A DNA stretch of 64,000 bases from the NCBI GenBank assembly GCA_031761405.1, contig JASEVX010000117.1:62001-126000 (forward strand). The letters run 5' to 3'. The notes below the pieces were generated by a model, which saw only the letters and a list, made by a program, of their open reading frames with translations, did no database searches and was not told where the DNA came from. Position 1 is the first letter of the stretch. Each line of letters begins with the position of its first letter. A program made the position numbers and the translations under genes. Origin of the DNA: Serripes groenlandicus (Eukaryota > Mollusca > Bivalvia > Cardiida > Cardiidae). Shown here one piece after another: positions 21,346-32,784 of this stretch.

Positions 21346-22533
21346 TTACAATTAAGAAACTTAAAACATTGCAGTAATATGGCTTCCTTGGCGTTCGGGT
21401 TGCCAATAAAGCATTACGACTAATGTGCTGATGCCTATATAAGGTTACGAGAAGTGCTGGAAATTTATCCAGGAAACACCATGATATGACTGAGATACTT
21501 TTAGAAAGCGGCGTATAACACTATGCACACACAATGCTATAATGAGAGTTTAAATCAATATTGAACAGGCTCCGGCTCTGAGTTGGTTTCAATAGATTCA
21601 TTGAACCTATTTAACCTATGTATTGACCCAATGAGTAATACCCTAGATCTAATATGAAGCAAGTGGGTGCCAAATTCAGAAAACACGATGACTCTTATTG
21701 GCGGCCATCTTGGATATTCTATTTTATCATAGGTCTATTATTATAGAAATAACTACAAAAGATTCCTTGACCCCTTAAACCTACATCTAGACTCCAAAAA
21801 CAATATCCTATGTTTCATAAAGGTGCAAAAAATATGAAATGATGGCCATTATTGGTGGCCATCGTGGATTTTCTATGACGTAATATGTGAATGGTTTCAA
21901 TGGTTTCCTCGAGCCCTAAAACCTGTATCTAGACACCAAAAGTATCATCCTATGTATAATATAAGAGAAGTTATGGCCAATTGAATGAAACGGCAGCCAT
22001 ATTGGACGCCATCTTGATGTTCGCATATTGCTCAATGGAGACCAAAGAGGTTATTTAGGACTATATAAATCAGTTGAAGCAAGAAATATCTTTAAAAAAG
22101 ATAAACGTCGATCAATATGAGAACACACTAAGAAATGGAACATGCGCATATTATTTGATCTTTTATCTAACTTCATTGGTCTTGAATCTAGATCATTTGT
22201 TTAACATCTAGGTCAAAATCCATGTTAATCAGCTATCGCGGAAAACGTATTTAAGCAATTTCCAGGTTCAACCCTACTTCTGCCGGACTATATAGTTTCA
22301 TTCTTAATCACTTTTTCTTTTGAAATACGGTAATGACATTATATTGGCTGCAATGGTCGATTATAACCATCATAACATAGAACATTTGTGAAAACCAGTT
22401 CTATGGATACATCAAAGTGCGTAAGACTTAACGTCTGACTGGCGAATCAGCGACCAATATTACCGTAGTGTCGAAATCCATAAGCTAACCCAATCTCATG
22501 TGGACAATATTTTGGCCCAGCCCTAATTACCTA

Positions 22534-22551
22534 CCCCCCCCCCCCACCCCC
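22534..22551. repeat. Poly-C tract
   Basis: Twelve C, one A, then five C, just beyond the end of the triplicated block. Confidence 0.8.
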
Positions 22552-22654
22552 AAATAATGTGCTCAGCTCTAATAACCATTCTCCGAATAATGTAATCGAT
22601 CGTGAGCAGGCTTCAAAACTCTCCTTTATACATAAAGGTGGAGGGGGGCGGTAC

Positions 22655-22830
22655 ATAGAGGTTTTGATTGATTGGATGGTATTTAAAGCCGTTTTTAATC
22701 AGTTTTTAGTCATATCATGGCGGTCAGTTCGCCTATTCATGTGTTTCCTGGCATTCTCACACCAGGATTGACAGCCCGCGTCGCTACCGACTGAGCTACA
22801 AGAGCTACAGAGGTAGGCTCGAACATAATT
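22655..22830 (-). mobile_element. tRNA-derived SINE, internally deleted, minus orientation
   Basis: The plus strand starts with the reversed SINE tail (gattgattgg...aaagccgttttta, catatcatggcggtcagt, gtgtttcctggcattctcac). It then jumps to the reversed tRNA-like head (cgctaccgactgagctac). Compared with the copy at 43570-43850, the middle is missing. Confidence 0.7.
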
Positions 22831-23149
22831 TCACATACGTTACGACAACGCTGAATAACCTGCAGCTTGTGAGCGTGTCTGGTCAGGGGAAAATCCAGGT
22901 TGATAACATAACCCCCAAAAGGCGTTTAGGGTACTTTCCAGTTTTTGAAAAGAATATCATATCCTGATTTTGACAAGAAGGTCCCATCTGTCTTGTACAG
23001 ATAAGCCTCGTTTACCTTTATATGAATATATTTGAGGAAGACTTTCCAATCGGACTGTAAACCGAACAGTCTTAATTTTGCATTTAACCTTTTCCTCGTT
23101 GTGTTTGATATGTAGCTGCTTGACCAAGTTTCCAATCTGCAACCACTGG

Positions 23150-23480
23150 AAATCATCGGATCACCTACCATACGCCCATTCACTAGACAAATTGATTCCA
23201 AGACGCCAAATATTGCCTCCCTTGAAATCCCGGCTCGGCAAACATTCTTTCCGACATTGGACAAAACATTCAATGCGTCTGTTGTACGCCACCAATGAGC
23301 TGACAGTCTATGTGAAAAAGTAGCCAGTTGTTTAGAAAGACTGTTGTGTGGAAAAATGGTATGAGAAAGCAAGGAAACACATTTGAAGTATTTAAACTGA
23401 CTGTCGTGAAATGACCGAAATATGTTGAAAACGGCGTTAAGCCCCAACAACTTAACAAATCAAAGTAATCAATCAATTGC
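23150..23480 (+). mobile_element. tRNA-derived SINE, diverged, plus orientation
   Basis: Its complement carries ggggcttaacgccgttttca, cactacagtc-like sequence, gctttctcataccatttttc, aactggctactttttcacat and the tail of the 43570-43850 family in the same order. The 174-residue minus-strand open frame across 22926-23450 is explained by this SINE plus flanking DNA. Confidence 0.65.
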
Positions 23481-24465
23481 CTCCGAGTGCATATTTGTGG
23501 AATTCAAGCTCGTTATTTGTTTTTAAACCTTTCAAAAATACATCAAATTTTCAGTGGACGACTCTGAATATGATTTGACAAAATGTTGGTAAATCTCTTT
23601 AAATGTAAAAATTTGAAATGTTTTGAGCCATTTTTCAAATACGTGTCATGAAGAGGCGTCAGAAAGCGTCTACTTTTGGGAAATGGTTTACAATGTTCTG
23701 TTTCAATGTGACACCATTGTAACTTGTAAGAAATGAAAGGCAAACGTTTATATCGGCTTTTATGCTTGTATTACCCTAACTTTATCATAAAACTCATGGC
23801 ATTGATCAGGCCTCTACAAAAAGCTCTTCCAGGGGAGACAACTTATCATGCGTAATTATGTAGACTTTCCTTTAAGAGTTATCTTTCTTGAAGTAATACA
23901 GCGTATTAGCTCTTTCATTTGAATGAGGTATTCCAGTGGAAGACGCATAACCAGTTCACCTCAATCAATTCCAATCCCTAAAGAGTTAAAAGTAAGTAGG
24001 TTCAAATGTTTTCTCAAAGGATTTAAAATGACTGAAATTATATTAACCAGGTATAGACCAGGTCTAGAATTCGGATTTTTTTTTAAACGGTAAGCGCTTA
24101 GCACTTTCTTTTGTGTAGTTTGTTTGTTCCTTGAACATATACTTTTACCAGCATTTACATTAAAGAACCAACACTCTCTGGCGATTACCCATCCCAGTTG
24201 GGAATTCTTCTAGCATAATACGTCAATATATCAGATAAAGGGATCACTGATCAATGATTTTCAAGCAGAGTGGATTTTGGGCTGATTTATACATGCGCAT
24301 AATTTCCCATTTGGTACGGTAATCTCACGATACGAACTATTTGTGACTATAACCTGCTAGGATTTAACAATGCAATGTCAAGGTACATGTATTGAATTCA
24401 CAAATATTTTCCTTTAATGTGAGACGTTTTCGTTTTATTGTCTCTTATTCAGCTAACGGCCGTTA
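23481..24465. other. Unrecognised DNA with a short hairpin-MITE fragment near 23640-23690
   Basis: gaggcgtcagaaagcgtc followed by gggaaatggtt matches one end of the hairpin MITE family (see 42755). The rest is unrecognised. Confidence 0.45.
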
Positions 24466-27400
24466 TAAGACCTCTATGAATATTGCCCCTAGCTGACGAA
24501 CGCTATACAACCCTAATCAATATTATCTCTATGTGCTATGGAGAGGAACTATATAAGCTGTAAGCTTTCGTTCCAATCCTTTTCGCACTTAATGTTTGTA
24601 CTGTTGCTTGTGTGCCTTACTTCATAGAATAAAATATGTTTAAATTAAAATCTATGTGCTAGCTGACGGACGCTATACAGCCCTAATCAATATTATCTCT
24701 ATGTGCTAGCTGACGGACGCTATACAACCCTAATTCATATTGTCTCTCTGTGCTAGCTGACGGACGCTATACAACCCTAATCAATATTATCTCTATGCGC
24801 TAGCTGACGGACGCTATACAACCCTAATTCATATTGTCTCTCTGTGCTAGCTGACGGACGCTATACAACCCTAATAAATAGTATCTCTATGTGCTAGCTG
24901 GCGCACGCTATACAACCCTAATAAATAGTATCTCTATGTCAGCTGACGGACGCTATACAACCCTAATACACATTGTCTCTATGTGCTAGCTGGCGCACGC
25001 TATACAACCGTAATACATAGTGTCTCTATGTGCTAGCTGGCGGACGCTATACAACCGTAATACATATTGTCTCTATGTCAGGTGACGGCCACTATGCAAT
25101 CTTATAAAACGTATCTCCATGTGCTAGCTGACGGAAGCTATACACACCTTATGAATATTGTCTCTATGTCAGCTGACCTCCGCTATACAACCCTAATAAA
25201 TAGTATCTCTATGTGCTAGCTAACGGACGCTATACAGCCCTAATACATAGTGTTTCTATGTCAGGTGACGGCCATTATACAACCTTATAAAAAGTATCTC
25301 CACGCTATACAAACCTTATGAATATTGTCTCTATGACAGCTGACGGACGCTGTACAAACCTTATGAATATTGTCTCTATGACAGCTGACGGACGCTATAC
25401 AACCCTAATGAATATTATCTCTATGTCAGTTGACGAACGCTATAAAACCCTAATAAATTTTGTATCTATGTTCGCTGACCTCCGCTATACAAACCTTATG
25501 AATATTGTCTCTATGACAGCTGACGGACGCTATACAACCCTAATGAATATTATCTCTATGTCAGCTGACGAACGCTATAAAACCCTAATAAATTTTGTAT
25601 CTATGTTCGCTGACCTCCGCTATACAACCCTTATAAATATTGTCTCTATGTCAGCTGAAGGATGCTATACAACCCTTATAAATATTGTCTCTATGTCAGC
25701 TGACTGTTGATATACAACCCTAATGAATATTATCTCTATGTCAGCTGACGGATGCTACATTATCTCTATGTCAGCTGACCTTTGCTATACAACCCTAATA
25801 CATAGTATATATATGTCAACTGACGGACGCTATACAACCCTAATAAAGATTGTCTCTATGTCAAGTGACGGCCGTTATACAACCTTATACATACTTTATG
25901 TATGTGCTAGCTGACGAACGCTATACAACCCTAATAAATATTGTCTCTATGCCAGCTGACGGACGTCATACAACCCTAATAAATAGTGTCTCTATGTCAG
26001 CTGACGGACGCTATACAACCCTAATACATAGTATCTCTGTGTCAGCAGGCGAACGCTATACAACCCTAATACATAGTATCTCTGTGTCAGCTGACGAACA
26101 CTATACAACCCTAATACATAGTATCTCTGTGTCAGATGACGGACGCTATACAACCCTAATACATAGTATCTCTGTGTCAGATGACGGACGCTATACAACC
26201 CTAATAAATAGTGTCTCTATGTCAGCTGACGAACGCTATACAACCCTAATACATAGTATCTCTGTGTCAGCTGACGAACGCTATACAACCCTAATACATT
26301 GTATATCTGTGTCAGATGACGGACGCTATACAACCCTTATAAATAGTGTCTCTATGTCAGCTGACGGACGTCATACAACCCTAATAAACAGTATCTCTAT
26401 GTCAGCTGATATCCACTATACAACCTTACTAAATAGTATCTCTATGTCAGCTGACAGTCGCTATACAACCCTAATAACTAGTGTCTCTATGTCAGCTAAC
26501 GGACGCTATACAGCCCTAATACATAGTGTTTCTATGTCAGGTGACGGCCATTATACAACCTTATAAAAAGTATCTCCACGCTATACAAACCTTATGAATA
26601 TTGTCTCTATGACAGCTGACGGACGCTGTACAAACCTTATGAATATTGTCTCTATGACAGCTGACGGACGCTATACAACCCTAATGAATATTATCTCTAT
26701 GTCAGCTGACGAACGCTATAAAACCCTAATAAATTTTGTATCTATGTTCGCTGACCTCCGCTATACAACCCTTATAAATATTGTCTCTATGTCAGCTGAA
26801 GGATGCTATACAACCCTTATAAATATTGTCTCTATGTCAGCTGACTGTTGATATACAACCCTAATGAATATTATCTCTATGTCAGCTGACGGATGCTACA
26901 TTATCTCTATGTCAGCTGACCTTTGCTATACAACCCTAATACATAGTATATATATGTCAACTGACGGACGCTATACAACCCTAATAAAGATTGTCTCTAT
27001 GTCAAGTGACGGCCGTTATACAACCTTATACATACTTTATGTATGTGCTAGCTGACGAACGCTATACAACCCTAATAAATATTGTCTCTATGCCAGCTGA
27101 CGGACGTCATACAACCCTAATAAATAGTGTCTCTATGTCAGCTGACGGACGCTATACAACCCTAATACATAGTATCTCTGTGTCAGCAGGCGAACGCTAT
27201 ACAACCCTAATACATAGTATCTCTGTGTCAGCTGACGAACACTATACAACCCTAATACATAGTATCTCTGTGTCAGATGACGGACGCTATACAACCCTAA
27301 TACATAGTATCTCTGTGTCAGATGACGGACGCTATACAACCCTAATAAATAGTGTCTCTATGTCAGCTGACGAACGCTATACAACCCTAATACATAGTAT

Positions 27401-28376
27401 CTCTGTGTCAGCTGACGAACGCTATACAACCCTAATACATTGTATCTCTGTGTCAGATGACGGACGCTATACAACCCTTATAAATAGTGTATCTATGTCA
27501 GCTGACGGACGTCATACAACCCTAATAAACAGTATCTCTATGTCAGCTGATATCCACTATACAACCCTACTAAATAGTATCTCTATGTCAGCTGACAGTC
27601 GCTATACAACCCTAATAACTAGTGTCTCTATGTCAGCTGACGTCCGCTATACAACCCTAATAAATAGTATTTATATGTCAGCTGATATCAACTTCAACTA
27701 TACAACCTTACTGAATAGTATCTCTATGTCAGCTGACAGTCGCTATACAACCCTAATCTAATAAATAATGTCTCTATGTCAGTTGACGCACGCTATACAA
27801 CCCAAATAAATGTCGTCTTTATGTGCAAGCTGACGGACGATATTCAACCTTAATAAATAGTATCTCTATGTCAGCTGAAGGATGCTATACAACCCTGATA
27901 AATAGTGTATCTATGTCAGCTGAGGGACGCTATACAACCCTAATAAATATTGTCTCTATATGCTTGCTGACGGATGATATACAACCCTAATACATATTGT
28001 CGCTATATCAGCTGACGGACGCTATACAACCCTAATAAATATTGTCCCTATGTCAGCTGATGTCCGCTATAAAACCCTTATAAATATTATCTCTAGGTCA
28101 GCTGACGAATGCTATACAACCCTAATAAATGTTATCTCTATATCAGCTGACGGATGCTACATTATCTCTATGTCAGCTGACGGATGCTACATTAACTCTA
28201 TGTCAGCTGACGGATGCTACATTATCGCTATGTCAGCTAACGGATGCTACATTATCTCTATGTCAGCTGACGGATGCTACATTATCTCTATGTCAGCTGA
28301 CGGATGCTACATCATCTCTATGTCAGCTGACGGATGCTACATTATCGCTATGTCAGCTGACCTTAATACAATATCT
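24466..28376. repeat. 45-bp minisatellite with higher-order duplication and a 30-bp subfamily
   Basis: The unit reads roughly ctatgtcagctgacggacgc + tatacaaccctaataaatag + tgtct, about 80 copies with point and length variants. Because 45 is a multiple of three, long open frames appear on both strands (15-residue period such as SMSADGRYTTLINSV). They are not evidence of a gene. About 1.15 kb (from about 25240) is repeated from about 26515, offset 1141 bases over most of its length; a 135-base (three-unit) insertion lies near the start of the first copy. At 28143-28370 the unit shortens to 30 bases (tgtcagctgacggatgctac plus attatctcta). Confidence 0.9.
24538..24650 (+). mobile_element. Insertion in the minisatellite with TATA-like and poly(A)-like motifs
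   Basis: About 113 bases unrelated to the satellite, flanked on both sides by ctatgtgct. It contains actatataagc, a T/C-rich middle and atagaataaaatatg. The order TATA box then AATAAA is that of a small LTR; the ends do not show clear TG...CA. The flanking match may just be satellite sequence. Confidence 0.35.
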
Positions 28377-28655
28377 AGGTTAATTGATATATAATAAGTG
28401 GATGCGACTGACTGAAACGAAATTAAATTTGACATTCGAACAATTGCGTGTGTAAACAGGGTTCGATCTATATCTACTCTAGAGATAGATGATGTTAAGG
28501 TTCAAGTTAGGAACTACTATTAGTAAACCAGTAATAGACCGAAGTCTTTATGAAATACACGTTTAACAGTAAGTAAAGAGAAGTCAAGTGTTTATTACCT
28601 GAAAGTATACCATATCATTATTTTAGCAGCCGATGGCTCACCAACCGGTCATATT
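28377..28655. other. Unrecognised spacer
   Basis: Nothing recognised. Contains atctatatctactctagagatagat, a short imperfect palindrome near 28465-28490. Confidence 0.4.
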
Positions 28656-28659
28656 AAAG

Positions 28660-28740
28660 GAACACCATTATCGTCACTGAGATTTAAACCTGATCTCTAA
28701 CACACTCAAGGAACCTTAACTACTAGGCTACCGGAATGGG
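28660..28740 (-). mobile_element. tRNA-like SINE head (minus)
   Basis: The minus strand reads ggtagcctagtagttaagg (A box) and, 36 bases on, atcaggtttaaatctcagtg (B box). Typical of a tRNA-derived SINE head; the body is not clear. Confidence 0.5.
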
Positions 28741-28867
28741 TAATAGTAAAACAGCATTCAGATAATTTATATAAGATGAAGCATGCATATTTACCAGGAT
28801 AAAATATATTCTGCAACTCAACACTTTGACGGTGATAAAGAATGAACCTGACGAGGACATATTGGTG

Positions 28868-29725
28868 TGTAACATAAGGGCATAAGTAAGCATTAAAGAT
28901 CTAGACCAACAGGAATCCGCTGTGGTCGAGTGGTTAGCGTCGGGAATTTCGAAACCGGGTGTCCCGGGTTCGATCCCCAGTCGCGGCACTACGGTCATGG
29001 TGGAGTGCCCTTGGGCAAGGCACATTTTCTAGCCTAGTACTGGTTTGTTTACCCAGGGATCATGAATAATTAAAATTAATTGCGCGCTAAATGACCTTAG
29101 CTGTCAATGCGCCATAAAACAATATACATTCATTCATTCATTCTAGACCAACATAAGGGCATATGCCAGCTGCATATGCCAGCAGTATATATTTAGATCA
29201 ACATAGGGGCATATGCAACAGTATAGATCTAGACCAACACCATGGTACATTCAAGTAGTAAAGATCTAGACCAATATACGGGCATATGCAAGCAGTATAT
29301 ATAAGACCAATATCAGGACAAGTGCTAGCATTATATATATATCTAGACCAACATAAGGGCATATGCAAGCAATATATATCAAGACCAACACCAGGGTATA
29401 TTCAAGCAGTATATATCTAGACCAATATAAGGGCATATGCAAGCATTATAGATCTAGATCAATATCAGGGCATGTGCAAGCATTATAAATATAGACCAAC
29501 ACAAGGGCCTATGCAATCATTGGTAGATCTAGACCACATAAAGGCATATGCAAGCAGTATATATCTATATCAACATCAGGGCATATGCAAGCAGTATATA
29601 TCTAGACCAACATAAGAGCATGTGGTAGCATTACAGATATAGACCAACATAAGGGCATATGCAAGCATTATATATATCTAGACCAACATAAGGGCATATG
29701 CAAGCAGTGCAGGTCTAAAATACGG
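28868..29725. repeat. Minisatellite of about 37-bp units, split by a SINE
   Basis: Units of the type tctagaccaacataagggca + tatgcaagcagtatata, with a first partial unit at 28868-28911, then the SINE, then about 15 units from 29143 onward. Length and sequence vary between units. Confidence 0.85.
28912..29142 (+). mobile_element. Full-length tRNA-derived SINE with target duplication
   Basis: The head carries ggtcgagtggttagcgtc (A box) and gggttcgatcccc (B box). It is followed by a conserved core cccttgggcaaggcac, the phrase tacccagggatcatgaat, and a (catt)n tail. The direct repeat ctagaccaaca flanks it (28901-28911 and 29143-29153). The core resembles, as I recall, the V-domain shared by several SINE families. 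Other copies are at 32190 and 60230. Confidence 0.8.
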
Positions 29726-30380
29726 AATCATAACCTGTATATTAAGTTTTGTGAAATATGTCAAATATCACGTGTGCTTAACTTAACGGTTTCTCTAGAA
29801 CCTTAGCAGTTTCTCGCTAAAGCTGAGGAACTACGACAAGAGCAGATCTTATAATATTACTGTTAATAAGTATATTACATTTAAGTGGAATAAAATGCCC
29901 GAAATACAAGTTACATGAATAGTTTCGCTGCATGCTGCAGTGATGCGAGCTTTCGTCTGTATCAGGTTAAATTTAATACTTTTTAGCTCACCTAAGCACA
30001 AAGTACTCACTGGTGAGCTATTTTGATCACTCTCCGTCCGTCGTCTGTAGTGCGTTGCTCGTCGTCAGTCGTCCTTTATCCGTCATCTGTACACAATTGC
30101 TTCAGACATCCCCTCATAAACCGCTTGGTTAATTAAGTTGAAACCATTCAAACAAACAACACATCTGCATCAGATTATTTGAAAATCATCTTTGAAAACG
30201 AAAACGTAAACTGTGTATAAATCAGTAAGTATTATGATTACGAAATATCTTCTGACGACTACATAGAAGTGTAGTAGCCCTGAGAGTTTTACTCCCATGG
30301 CCAGGGATCCCGTTGTGGCGACTCAATGAGACCCCTATGCGACCAATATACTTTATATTTCAATATGATTGTGTTTGTAG
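29726..30380. other. Non-coding DNA; repeat edge at 29985-30080
   Basis: At 29985 a tagctcacctaagcac...ggtgagctattttgatcac edge with cgtccgtcgtc runs repeats the edge of the element at 12655. Otherwise nothing recognised. Confidence 0.45.
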
Positions 30381-30509
30381 AAAAAAGAATCGATGTGGAG
30401 TGCAGTGAAGGTATTGAGTGTGCAGGCGATAACACATACTGTTCGTTAATCTGCAATAGATGTGCCTGTTTGCCCGGGACAGTTGAGACGAATGGGGTGT
30501 GTACCGTCC
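30381..30509 (+). CDS. Cysteine-rich (EB/EGF-like) exon A
   Basis: A 129-base exon between acceptor gtgtttgtag and donor ccgtcc/gtaagtc, phase 1 in and out. It encodes a compact Cys-rich module: VECSEGIECAGDNTYCS, CNRCACLPG, then NGVCTV. Spacing (C-x5-C-x6-C-x3-C-x2-C-x-C then a Gly-x-Cys end) fits the EB or EGF-like class of small disulfide domains common in secreted invertebrate proteins. No specific family can be named. It joins in phase with the next small exon at 31986. Cys-rich modules of this sort usually act outside the cell. Confidence 0.65.
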
Positions 30510-31097
30510 GTAAGTCGAGAGTTTAAATTCATTTAACTAAAATGAAAATATATAGGTGTAAGGGTGTGATCTGACGGCGACTCGCAGTGAAAAAACATAT
30601 GTCCACAATTTGTATAGGTTGCTAACTGATCGTTCGGTTTACTGTTAATGCTAACAACCACCTGGCGACTACTGAGAGGAAAGTTTAAGATCAGGTTTAA
30701 TCCCCGTTCAATGCGATCATAGTGGAGTACCCTTAGACATGGCATATTTTATATTTTAAGCACTACTTAAGTACTAAGGGAAAATGGATAAGAGATTTGT
30801 ACTGTGATATAACTGAAAAATTCCGAATCATATGTGGTGTATCCATCTGTCTGCTTATCTGTCTGACTTACTGTCCGTCCATTAGTCTCTCTGTGTGTTG
30901 TGAACGATTTAAGAGGAAACCCCGACTGTAGTGAAATCCTCACACCACCCGTAGAACCTGACCTGCTCGCTTAACCATGCTATATGATCTTAATGGTCAA
31001 TGTGTTTCAAACTTTTCTAGAAATCGTCGATCGCGAATGATCAGGTTGATTCCGTTCCAATAATAATTCCTGAAACAGAAAATCCACAGGAGGCGAA
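30510..31097. other. Intron with a SINE relic (about 30640-30770)
   Basis: The phrases aggtttaatccccgttca and gtggagtacccttagacatggca at 30690-30745 are a decayed copy of the SINE at 28912 (B box and core). Confidence 0.45.
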
Positions 31098-31182
31098 AAA
31101 GGTTTGTCCAGGTTAACCTGCGCGGCATGCTTAGGCTGATCCGGGTTGATACATAACGCAGTTTTCTCGTGGAACGGCTCAC
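31098..31182 (+). mobile_element. Half of a long-TIR foldback MITE (acggctc family)
   Basis: gtccaggttaacctgcgcgg, catgcttaggctgatccggg, then gttttctcgtggaacggctc: the right arm of the element seen complete at 37815-38076. Confidence 0.65.
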
Positions 31183-31186
31183 ATTT

Positions 31187-31412
31187 CGAGGGCTTGGCGT
31201 GAAACGGTTGTAACTAAAAGCCCAGTTTGAAAACCCTGGTTTAGGGGCGGGGCAATTTTGACGCCTTTGTAAACAATGCAAATTTAGGTGCACCTAAATT
31301 TGCACTGTTTACCAAGAAAAATTATTTAACGCTTATTAAGATTCATGGCGAGGTGATTAACCTTGGTAAAAAATACAAAATTTATTTACAACCGTTTCAC
31401 GCCAAGCCCTCG
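31187..31412. mobile_element. MITE with perfect 27-bp inverted ends and an internal palindrome
   Basis: The left end (31187-31213) begins cgagggcttggcgtgaaacg, and the right end (31386-31412) is its exact complement across 27 bases. Both are flanked by attt (31183-31186, 31413-31416), a possible 4-bp target duplication. In the middle, 31269-31312 is a second palindrome: two 22-base arms differing at one position and meeting at ggtg/cacc. No coding capacity. Confidence 0.85.
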
Positions 31413-31549
31413 ATTTAAAAACATTTAAGTGATATAGTAACAGACGTCAACGTCGAGAATATTTGAGAAAACCGAGGCAATGTCTGAACTACTTGAAAAA
31501 GTAGTTTGCATACAGAACTCAAAATATTCGGGGAAAAGGATTAATTGTG

Positions 31550-31640
31550 CGTAGGCGTAATATATATTGACCCACACACAAACGCCTCTGCAGCAGATGA
31601 CTTTTGAAACATTGTGACAACATGAGAAATTGCTCAAAAC
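31550..31640. mobile_element. Hairpin MITE fragment
   Basis: acgcctctgcagcagatgac, then aaacattgtgac and gagaaattgctcaaaa: one arm of the family described at 42755. Confidence 0.55.
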
Positions 31641-31985
31641 TAGCAACTATCCCGTATGAATAAACGATATAACCAAGCGGTGATTATCGAATGTTTATAA
31701 TTGTATAGCACTGGTGTTTATTGTATCGTGTAATTACATTGGACATAAAAATCGGGCACGTGCTCATGAGTATTTGAAAAGCGTATACGGTTAATTCGAG
31801 ACGACTCTTTATGCCGGGTAGCCACATATGATATACGTTATAATGTCAATGTGATTTCAAAGTCGTCTGCTGCAGATTTGTTGTGTGTGGGAATGCTGAT
31901 TTCAGCCTTTTCACATTTTTCGGGAACTGTGAATAGCAGGAACAAGACATCCATCTCAATCTTGGTTATTTACCATTTTTTTCAG

Positions 31986-32012
31986 TACCAAAACAATGCG
32001 GACCCAGTGATG
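31986..32012 (+). CDS. 27-base microexon of the cysteine-rich gene
   Basis: Acceptor ccatttttttcag and donor gatg/gtaagtcg enclose only 27 bases. In phase 1, carried over from exon A, they read PKQCGPSDG with no stop. The exit phase is also 1, matching the entry of exon B at 36555, where the joined codon is Glu. The strong polypyrimidine tract and donor, and phase agreement on both sides, support it; its small size makes it uncertain without transcripts. Function: a short linker with one Cys between two Cys-rich modules. Confidence 0.5.
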
Positions 32013-32189
32013 GTAAGTCGCTTTTAATGATGGTTTATTCCCAATAACATGTCGAGTGTGGCTTTTCCAAACTTTCTTTCCACATCTGTTTAGAAGCTTC
32101 TGTTGAATTGTTTAGATTGTATGCCGATCTGAAGCACTACCCTTCTCAAATGCCAGCCTGTACATACCATTTACAATATATTGTTGTTG

Positions 32190-32400
32190 TTTTATTGCCG
32201 ACTGAGGTATTTGGAACCGGGTATTCCGGATTCGATCCCCAGTTACGGTCACGATGTAGTGCCCTTGGGCAAGGCACGTTTCCCAGCCTAGTACTGGTGT
32301 GTTTACCCAGGGATCATGAATGATTGAACTATTGCCGTTATAAAACTGAAATGATGTTAAAAACGACGTAAAACCCCATTAAAGCAAAGTTTATCGCCGA
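32190..32400 (+). mobile_element. SINE copy, plus orientation
   Basis: ggattcgatccccagttacg (B box), then gtgcccttgggcaaggcacg and tacccagggatcatgaat, as in the 28912 copy. The tail differs (acgacgtaaaaccccattaaa) and the A box is decayed. Confidence 0.7.
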
Positions 32401-32784
32401 CATATCCCTTTCTGCTTCGACACTCTAATGAGCAGTGCCCGTTGTATACAGAATAGTTAAACATGTTCTAACAATTTATCAAGGTCTGAACTTTGCAAGT
32501 GAATGTCTACACTTCTCTTCATGTATCTTTTCATGTTTGTCTTTTATTTAGGATATTTCTGTCCTCTAATACCACTGAATTTACGTTCTATATCAGACTG
32601 TCTTTCTAAAAGATGAACTTTTAATGCTGATGTCTCCCAAGAAAGATCACGCATTCATAACAATGACTTTGAAAACAATGGAAATCTACAGACAGGCAAA
32701 TATGTTAAATGGTCAAGAATGTCGTGAGAATATTTCTGGCTGGAGATAACCTGAGCATTATGGCATGCCTCGTAAAGTATTGGT

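Larger units (their letters stand above)
14253..22498. repeat. Threefold tandem duplication (units 14253-17309, 17310-19947, 19948-22498)
   Basis: Each unit opens with aatacaaacattggaa and closes with ctaacccaatctca. Each carries, in order, the sushi exon pair (exon 1 missing in unit 2), a plus-strand tRNA-like sequence, ggtggccat-rich sequence, a minus-strand tRNA-like sequence (missing in unit 3) and the same 3' stretch. Units are about 95% alike by eye. Unit lengths differ (3057, 2638, 2551) mainly through two deletions: about 480 bases with exon 1 in unit 2, and about 530 bases around 22165 in unit 3. Confidence 0.85.

Noticed and set aside
22926..23450. 174-codon minus-strand frame
   Set aside because: Its sequence is largely a diverged copy of the SINE at 43570; the frame is chance.
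24466..28376. CRISPR-like array
   Set aside because: Units are directly tandem without unique spacers, and the context is eukaryotic. The arrays at 28868, 33165 and 51313 were rejected for the same reason.
25318..28394. Open frames of 60-256 codons with a 15-residue period
   Set aside because: By-products of the 45-bp satellite (and its 30-bp variant); they break wherever unit length changes.
28919..28989. A functional tRNA gene
   Set aside because: A and B boxes are good but the sequence runs straight into a SINE core with a (catt)n tail and target duplication; it is a SINE head.
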